NCBI GenBank assembly: GCA_016927095.1
Contig: JAFGNI010000154.1
Coordinates: forward strand, 1-5,249
From: Anaerolineae bacterium
GTDB taxonomy: Bacteria; Chloroflexota; Anaerolineae; B4-G1; SLSP01
Reading direction: 5' to 3'
DNA: 5,249 nucleotides
The position numbers and the translations under genes were made by a program. Under the pieces are notes generated by a model. That model did no database searches, was not told the origin of the DNA, and saw only the letters and a program-made list of their open reading frames with translations. Positions 1-3,698 of this stretch are shown in pieces; positions within the stretch are counted from its first letter, which is position 1, and each line of letters begins with the position of its first letter.

Positions 1-38
1 ATGCTCTGACAGGTACTTTGAAGGCCAGAACACCCAGC

Positions 39-67
39 ATCTTACCGGAAAAGGGCGCCTTTGTCAA
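39..67 (-). promoter_or_regulatory. Candidate leftward sigma-70 promoter
   Basis: Read on the minus strand there is a perfect -35 box TTGACA (positions 67-62), a 17-base spacer and a -10-like TAAGAT (44-39, 4 of 6 matches). Transcription would start near position 32 and run off the left edge, implying a divergent gene outside the window. A minus-strand ATG at 40-38 overlaps the -10 box, so it cannot be the start codon of this transcript; the true start should lie further left. The -35 box overlaps that of the rightward promoter. This is predicted from hexamer matches only. Confidence 0.5.
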
Positions 68-88
68 GGGCAAATCGCGTCCTATAAT
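61..88 (+). promoter_or_regulatory. Sigma-70 promoter of the deaminase gene
   Basis: The -35 box TTGTCA (61-66, 5 of 6 matches) and a perfect -10 box TATAAT (83-88) are separated by 16 bases. The expected start of transcription is near 95, giving a leader of about 30 bases before the GTG start codon at 126. This leader contains the ribosome-binding site AGAAGGAG (112-119). The -35 box shares bases with a leftward -35 box, so the two promoters are back to back and may compete or share an operator. Confidence 0.75.
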
Positions 89-125
89 AGGTGCAGACTA
101 CCACCCACGCTAGAAGGAGTGCTCC

Positions 126-710
126 GTGTACCCATCTGTCCATATGCGGCTGCCGGCCTGGATAGCAGAAGAGATTGGCGATCCGGAACGTCGCTATCCA
201 GAGCTTAAGGATCGTATGGCGCTGGCGATCCGCCTCTCGGCACGGAACATCCTGGAGGGCGGCGGTCCCTTTGGCGCCGCGGTCTTTGAGATAGAGACGG
301 GCAAGCTCGTCGCGCCGGGCGTCAACATAGTTGTGCAGCTCCGCTCATCCCTGGCCCATGCCGAGGCCATGGCGATCATGATCGCTCAGACCGTCTGCAA
401 GACGCACGACCTCAGTGCGGCCGGCTTGCCGCCGATGGAGCTCGTCACCAGTGCGCAGCCCTGCATCCAATGCTACGGCAATCTCTGGTGGAGTGGCCTC
501 CGTCGGCTGGTTGTGGGCGCCAGAAAAGAAGACGTTGAATCCCTCACAGGATTCGCGGAGGGCCCGGTGCCTGATGACTGGGCCAGACACCTGAGCGACC
601 GTGCGCCCCTGCCATCCATTGTCGTCATCCGGGATGTGCTCCGTGATGAAGCGCGGCAGGTGCTGCAGCGCTATCGGGAACAGGGAGGATCGATCTACAA
701 CCCCGGATGA
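126..710 (+). CDS. Nucleoside/base deaminase, CMP/dCMP deaminase zinc-binding family
   Basis: This is a 194-residue cytosolic zinc hydrolase predicted to deaminate a nucleobase, nucleoside or related compound. The hallmark motifs are H78-A-E80 (zinc ligand His and proton-shuttling Glu) and P112-C113-I-Q-C116 (two zinc-ligand Cys), with the substrate-side GPFGAAV segment at 47-53. The order and spacing fit the guanine deaminase/TadA-like branch. The residue before PCxxC is Gln111, where GuaD and TadA usually have Glu, and W121-W122 follow the cysteines. The C-terminal part (about 141-194, with GFAEGPVPDDW and a final GGSIYN) resembles uncharacterised 'nucleoside deaminase' proteins. The GTG start is chosen because AAGGAG (114-119) lies 6 bases upstream. 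An ATG at 144 would also keep all motifs but lacks such a site. No purine or pyrimidine pathway gene is adjacent, so the substrate is open. The fold assignment is firm. Confidence 0.9.
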   Translation: MYPSVHMRLPAWIAEEIGDPERRYPELKDRMALAIRLSARNILEGGGPFGAAVFEIETGKLVAPGVNIVVQLRSSLAHAEAMAIMIAQTVCKTHDLSAAGLPPMELVTSAQPCIQCYGNLWWSGLRRLVVGARKEDVESLTGFAEGPVPDDWARHLSDRAPLPSIVVIRDVLRDEARQVLQRYREQGGSIYNPG

Positions 711-730
711 TCCCAGCCGGGACAGCATCC
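705..730 (+). other. Small stem-loop at the deaminase stop codon
   Basis: GGATG (705-709) can pair with CATCC (726-730), and inside it TCCC (711-714) pairs with GGGA (719-722) around an AGCC loop. An asymmetric internal loop separates the two stems. The structure spans the TGA stop codon. No T-run follows, so it does not look like an intrinsic terminator. It could slow 3' decay or mean nothing. The rest of the gap to 829 shows only the ribosome-binding site of the next gene, with no convincing promoter, so read-through into the epimerase gene is possible. Confidence 0.3.
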
Positions 731-829
731 ACGCTGCACCACAGGGACACCCCGACCGGACCTAGACAGAGATGATGGGTATCGAGGCTATTGGACTAGA
801 CCACGAGTGCGACGAATAGGAGAGCGCCT

Positions 830-1900
830 ATGCAGATCACACACGTTGAAGTCACGCCATTAACCTTGCAATTGCGGATCCCGTACCGTACAGCCTACCA
901 TTCTGACGCTGGTGTTGAGCAGGTGGGAGCCGTCTTCGTCCGTATCGAGACCAAACAGGGCGACGTGGCATGGGGATGCGGCGCGTTCGACCCGATGATC
1001 ACCGGGGAGAGCCTCGAGAGCGTCACCGCGGCCTGCGAAGCGTGTGCAGCGCGCACGCGCGATCTCAATCCCCTCAACGCCGCCTATGCCCTCGCCGAGT
1101 TGGAGCCCCTCACGCAGGCGACACCCGCGGCGATGTGCGCCTTCGACACCGCCTTCCATGACCTCCTCGGCCTAGCAACCGGTCAGCCCCTCCATCGCCT
1201 ACTGGGAGGCTATCGCGACCGCATCCAGACGTCGATTACCGTCAGCATCGCGCCGGTTCGGGAGACCGTCGAGATGGCACGCGATCGCGTGGCGCATGGC
1301 TTCCGCATTCTGAAGCTCAAAGGTGGGCTAGACGCGGAAGAGGACGTTCAGAGGGTCCGGGCCGTCTGCGATGCCCTGCCCGAGATCACCGTGCGCTTGG
1401 ACGCGGACGGCGGCTACACGGTGGTGGATGCCATCGCCGTAGCGCGCGCGCTGGAGGGCCGTATTGAGATGCTGGAGCAGCCCGTCTCAGCCGAGATCGG
1501 GCTGTCAGCGCTGCGTAAGGTCACAGCACAGAGCCCGGTGCCCATCTTGGCCGACCAGAGCGCCATCGGCGCTGCATCGGCACTGCAGATCGCCGGGCAA
1601 CACGCAGCCGATGGCATCAGCATCAAGCTCGCCACCTCAGGCGGGCTCTCAAATGCCCGCCAGATGGACAGCATCGCCCGAGCTGCGCACCTCTCGACGA
1701 TGGTGGGATGCGTGCACGAGCCCGCGTTGCTCATCGCAGCCGAGCTAGCTTTCGCGCTGAGCAGTCCCGCCGTGCGCTATGGTGACCTGGATGGCCACTT
1801 CGACCTGGTCGGCGACCCAACGGTGCCTCGGTTCATCACCCGCGATGGGTGGTTGATTGCCACAGACGTGCCGGGCTTGGGCTGTAGGGTGGATCTCTAG
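830..1900 (+). CDS. Dipeptide epimerase-like enolase superfamily protein (muconate lactonizing subgroup)
   Basis: This 356-residue protein has the full catalytic set of the subgroup. K162-L-K164 sits on the second barrel strand and K266 (SIKLATSGG) on the opposite side as acid/base. The Mg2+ ligands are D191 (RLDADGGY), E216 (EMLEQPV) and D242 (LADQS). The lid domain is residues 1 to about 125, the barrel about 126-330. The C-terminal D319-L-D321 followed by GHFDL is the DxD feature that binds the substrate ammonium group in L-Ala-D/L-Glu and other dipeptide epimerases, which makes epimerase more likely than muconate cycloisomerase or o-succinylbenzoate synthase. Family members invert the alpha-carbon of the second residue of a dipeptide in the cytosol. 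The residue after D242 is Gln243, where the family commonly has Glu (DES). No murein-recycling gene is adjacent, so the natural dipeptide is unknown. The ATG start has AGGAG (818-822) 7 bases upstream. Confidence 0.87.
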   Translation: MQITHVEVTPLTLQLRIPYRTAYHSDAGVEQVGAVFVRIETKQGDVAWGCGAFDPMITGESLESVTAACEACAARTRDLNPLNAAYALAELEPLTQATPAAMCAFDTAFHDLLGLATGQPLHRLLGGYRDRIQTSITVSIAPVRETVEMARDRVAHGFRILKLKGGLDAEEDVQRVRAVCDALPEITVRLDADGGYTVVDAIAVARALEGRIEMLEQPVSAEIGLSALRKVTAQSPVPILADQSAIGAASALQIAGQHAADGISIKLATSGGLSNARQMDSIARAAHLSTMVGCVHEPALLIAAELAFALSSPAVRYGDLDGHFDLVGDPTVPRFITRDGWLIATDVPGLGCRVDL

Positions 1901-1912
1901 CTTGCCGTATGA

Positions 1913-1940
1913 TTGACAGGCGGCGTTTTCGGCATAAGAT
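1913..1940 (+). promoter_or_regulatory. Candidate sigma-70 promoter of the mgtE leader
   Basis: A perfect -35 box TTGACA (1913-1918), a 16-base spacer and TAAGAT (1935-1940, 4 of 6 matches to TATAAT) lie just after the epimerase stop codon. The predicted transcription start is near 1947, which is the first base of the GGTGC stem below. This placement makes mgtE an independent transcription unit with a leader of about 318 bases. The same -10 hexamer occurs in the leftward promoter at 39-44. Confidence 0.6.
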
Positions 1941-2015
1941 AAACAAGGTGCATTGATCCCCGCGGAGGATCCAAACGCACCACTCTCATCCAAAAAGGAG
2001 CTCCTAACCAGAGAT

Positions 2016-2099
2016 ATGGTCGAGCAGGAATCCGGCTGCGCAAGCGAGGACCCTAAGCCTCCCGGTCGTGGGCATGGTCTGCCGGTCCACTCAACATAG
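2016..2099 (+). CDS. Possible 27-residue leader peptide
   Basis: A short ORF, ATG to TAG, lies inside the mgtE leader and stops 40 bases before the terminator. The peptide begins MVEQESG and contains S-E-D-P-K-P-P-G-R at about residues 10-18. Acidic and proline codons of this kind are used by enterobacterial MgtL, where low Mg2+ impairs translation of such a run and switches on mgtA. A purine-rich AAGGAG (1995-2000) is upstream, but its 15-base spacing is longer than usual, which weakens the call. In the same frame a TTG at 1953 would add I-P-A-E-D-P-N-A-P, a second Glu-Asp-Pro run, but it has no proper ribosome-binding site and lies only about 6 bases from the predicted RNA start. It may be a chance ORF. 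Confidence 0.25.
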   Translation: MVEQESGCASEDPKPPGRGHGLPVHST

Positions 2100-2139
2100 A
2101 GAGCACAGCGAACTCTGAAGCCCATCTGAGTCTGCGAGG

Positions 2140-2173
2140 AACAGGGCTACAGCGCACGCTGTAGCCCTGTTTT
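2140..2173 (+). terminator. Intrinsic terminator / attenuator in the mgtE leader
   Basis: AACAGGGCTACAGC (2140-2153) is perfectly complementary to GCTGTAGCCCTGTT (2158-2171), giving a 14-bp stem with a GCAC loop. A short T-run (2170-2173) follows. This is the strongest hairpin in the window. It sits about 190 bases after the candidate promoter at 1913-1940 and 91 bases before the mgtE start, with no convincing promoter in between, so mgtE expression should need read-through. It is too far from the epimerase stop (240 bases) to be simply that gene's terminator, though it would also stop read-through from upstream. Confidence 0.82.
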
Positions 2174-2189
2174 CGTGTCAGGAAGCTCC

Positions 2190-2208
2190 GGGCCAGCGGC
2201 ACCGGCCC
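2190..2208 (+). other. GC-rich hairpin in the mgtE 5' untranslated region
   Basis: GGGCC (2190-2194) can pair with GGCCC (2204-2208) around a 9-base loop. There is no T-run, so it is not a terminator. It lies between the attenuator and the mgtE ribosome-binding site and could contribute to the leader fold. Apart from this, the segment 2174-2250 shows nothing recognisable. Confidence 0.3.
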
Positions 2209-2250
2209 AGGTCCGGCGACAAGACGTTGCAGTCCAGGTCTGAAACGGGA

Positions 2251-2260
2251 TAAGGAGGTG
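2251..2260 (+). promoter_or_regulatory. Strong ribosome-binding site of mgtE
   Basis: TAAGGAGGTG is a near-perfect match to the anti-Shine-Dalgarno sequence. The AGGAGG core (2253-2258) lies 6 bases before the GTG start at 2265 and decides that start. Such a strong site fits control by transcription attenuation upstream rather than weak translation. Confidence 0.85.
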
Positions 2261-2264
2261 TCCA

Positions 2265-3629
2265 GTGGAGACACAAGACGTGACGCGTGAGGCGTGGATC
2301 GATCAGCTTCAGGACCGCATCGACGCGCTTCTAGAGCGGAACGAGATCCGCAAGGCCCAGATTATCCTTGAGGCCTTGCTGCCCGCGGATCAGGCGGAGA
2401 TCTTCGGCGATCTGGAGGCAGATGAACAGCGACGGCTCCTTCAAGGCCTACCGCTGGAGGACACCGCTGACATCCTGGAGAAGCTGGAGGATGAGGAAGT
2501 CACCGAGGTGGCCAAGTGGCTGCCCCCGGCTCAGCTGGCCGACATTCTCGATGAGATGGAGCCCGACGAGGCGGCGGACCTGCTGGGTGACCTGGAGGCG
2601 GAGGAGGCGATCAATGTCCTCCACTTGATGGATTCGTTCGAGGAGATAAGCCCCCTGCTTCTCCACCCCGATGAAACCGCCGGCGGTCTGATGACCTCGG
2701 AGTACCTCGCGCTTGGGGACCAGATGTGGGCCGAGCGCGCGCTGGAGGCGATCCGGCAGTGGGAGACCGAGCGAGAGTATCTCTTCTACTTCGTCGTTGA
2801 CCGGGAAGGCAGACTGGTGGGGACCGTCAGCATCCTGAGGCTCCTCCGAGCCGCGCCAAAGGAAAAGCTGACGGATCTGATGGATCGCAGCTTCATCTCC
2901 GCGCCGCCAGACGCCGATCAGGAGGAGTGTGCTCTGCTTATGAGCCGCTACGACCTGACGGCGCTGCCCGTTGTCAATGCCGAACAGCACCTGGTGGGTG
3001 TCATCACGATTGACGACATCATTGATGTCATTGAGGAAGAGGCCACTGAGGACATCCAGCGCTTGGGTGGTTCTGCGCCCCTGGAGAAGCCCTATCTGTT
3101 GACCTCAGCGTGGGAGATTGCGAGGAGGCGCGTTGGGTGGCTCTTGCTGCTCTTCGTGTCAGGGATGATCACCACCAATGTGCTCGCTTACTTCGAAACG
3201 ACCTTGAGCCAACGCGTGGTGCTGTCTTTCTTCGTCCCCCTTCTGATCGGCACCGGCGGCAACGCCGGTTCGCAGACCACGTCCACGATCATCCGCGCCC
3301 TGAGTGTCGGCGAAGTGGAGAAGCAGGACGCTCTGCGGGTTCTGTGGCACGAGGTGCGCGTGGGCCTGCTGCTCGGCGTGCTCGTCGGTCTGGCGGGCTT
3401 CCTGCGCGCATTCATCTTCGATGGCACGCTCGAACTGGGTCTGACCATCGGCGTGGCCATCGGCATCATCGTCTTCTGGTCCAGCTCGGTTGGCTCGCTT
3501 CTGCCGCTCTTCGCCACGCTCATCCGCGTCGATCCGGCTCTGATATCCGGCCCTCTTATGAGTACGCTTGTTGATGCGACCGGGCTGTTCATCTATCTGT
3601 CGGTGGCACAGCTGGTCTTGGGGCTCTGA
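2265..3629 (+). CDS. mgtE: MgtE-type Mg2+ channel/transporter
   Basis: This 454-residue inner-membrane protein forms a homodimeric Mg2+ channel gated by cytoplasmic Mg2+. Residues about 10-135 are the acidic, helical MgtE N domain with repeated units such as LEKLEDEEV and LDEMEPDEAADLL. HPDETAGGLMTSEY (134-147) is the family motif that opens the first CBS domain (about 138-200); the second CBS domain is about 202-262 (ALPVVNAEQHLVGVITIDDI). A connecting plug helix (about 263-285) leads to roughly five membrane helices (about 287-308, 316-333, 364-386, 390-412, 432-452). The pore signature PLLIGTGGNAGSQ is at 325-337. DPALISGP (423-430) and D437 in the last helix probably correspond to the pore Asp (D432) of Thermus thermophilus MgtE. 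Length and domain order are normal for the family. The GTG start is fixed by AGGAGG 6 bases upstream. The long upstream leader with a terminator implies regulation, plausibly by Mg2+. Confidence 0.97.
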   Translation: METQDVTREAWIDQLQDRIDALLERNEIRKAQIILEALLPADQAEIFGDLEADEQRRLLQGLPLEDTADILEKLEDEEVTEVAKWLPPAQLADILDEMEPDEAADLLGDLEAEEAINVLHLMDSFEEISPLLLHPDETAGGLMTSEYLALGDQMWAERALEAIRQWETEREYLFYFVVDREGRLVGTVSILRLLRAAPKEKLTDLMDRSFISAPPDADQEECALLMSRYDLTALPVVNAEQHLVGVITIDDIIDVIEEEATEDIQRLGGSAPLEKPYLLTSAWEIARRRVGWLLLLFVSGMITTNVLAYFETTLSQRVVLSFFVPLLIGTGGNAGSQTTSTIIRALSVGEVEKQDALRVLWHEVRVGLLLGVLVGLAGFLRAFIFDGTLELGLTIGVAIGIIVFWSSSVGSLLPLFATLIRVDPALISGPLMSTLVDATGLFIYLSVAQLVLGL

Positions 3630-3650
3630 GCCGCGGACACCGGCTTGTTT
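3629..3650 (+). terminator. Weak candidate terminator after mgtE
   Basis: AGCCG (3629-3633) pairs with CGGCT (3641-3645) around a 7-base loop, followed by TGTTT. It starts at the last base of the mgtE stop codon. The 5-bp stem and interrupted T-run make it weak, and it may allow read-through into the GH31 gene. Confidence 0.3.
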
Positions 3651-3672
3651 CCACGGTTCCCCGTGGCAGAAT
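3645..3672 (+). promoter_or_regulatory. Candidate promoter with operator-like inverted repeat in its spacer
   Basis: The perfect inverted repeat CCACGG-TTCC-CCGTGG (3651-3666) exactly fills the 16-base space between a poor -35-like TTGTTT (3645-3650, 3 of 6) and a -10-like CAGAAT (3667-3672, 4 of 6). Transcription would start near 3680, just ahead of the GH31 ribosome-binding site. Sugar-utilisation genes are often controlled by repressors that bind such repeats in the promoter spacer. The repeat could instead be a mere RNA hairpin; it has no T-run. No regulator gene is visible in the window. Confidence 0.3.
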
Positions 3673-3698
3673 GTGTAGGAATGCAGAGGAGAATGCCG

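Larger units (their letters stand above)
1947..2173 (+). ncRNA. Structured mgtE leader RNA, candidate attenuator or riboswitch-like element
   Basis: The predicted transcript opens with a two-part stem-loop: GGTGC (1947-1951) pairs with GCACC (1977-1981), and inside it GATCC (1955-1959) pairs with GGATC (1967-1971). Further possible pairings are ACCA/TGGT (around 2007-2020), GGACC (2048-2052) with GGTCC (2084-2088), and GCCT (2057-2060) with GGGC (2070-2073, one G-T pair). It ends in a strong intrinsic terminator 91 bases before mgtE. Promoter, folded RNA, terminator, then a metal-channel gene is a typical cis-regulatory layout, and MgtE-type genes are often under the Mg2+-sensing M-box. The conserved M-box tracts, for example the GTTAGGTGAGGCTCCT region, are not found here, so the class is unknown. 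It could instead be a leader-peptide attenuator or a stand-alone small RNA. The pairings were made by eye. Confidence 0.5.

Noticed and set aside
1..40. Minus-strand frame from ATG at 40-38, reading MLGVLAFKVPVRA off the left edge, as a gene start
   Set aside because: It lacks a ribosome-binding site and its ATG overlaps the -10 box of the leftward promoter, so it would not be in that transcript. Only 13 codons are visible.
345..728. Long open frame on the minus strand opposite the deaminase gene
   Set aside because: It has no ribosome-binding site or recognisable domain and mirrors a well-supported zinc deaminase. Such antisense frames are expected in GC-rich DNA.
1909..1956. Short basic ORF (MIDRRRFRHKINKVH) right after the epimerase gene
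   Set aside because: It overlaps the candidate mgtE leader promoter, has no ribosome-binding site and would lie mostly upstream of the predicted transcription start.
1940..2140. Canonical M-box (ykoK) Mg2+ riboswitch
   Set aside because: The position is right, but the conserved M-box sequence tracts could not be found by eye. A covariance-model search would settle it.
2227..2254. TTGCAG and GATAAG with a 16-base spacer as an mgtE-proximal promoter
   Set aside because: Its -10 box overlaps the mgtE ribosome-binding site, so the transcript would start after that site and be poorly translated.
2448..2990. 180-codon minus-strand open frame opposite mgtE
   Set aside because: It is fully inside the mgtE coding region, whose family assignment is certain, and its translation shows no family features.
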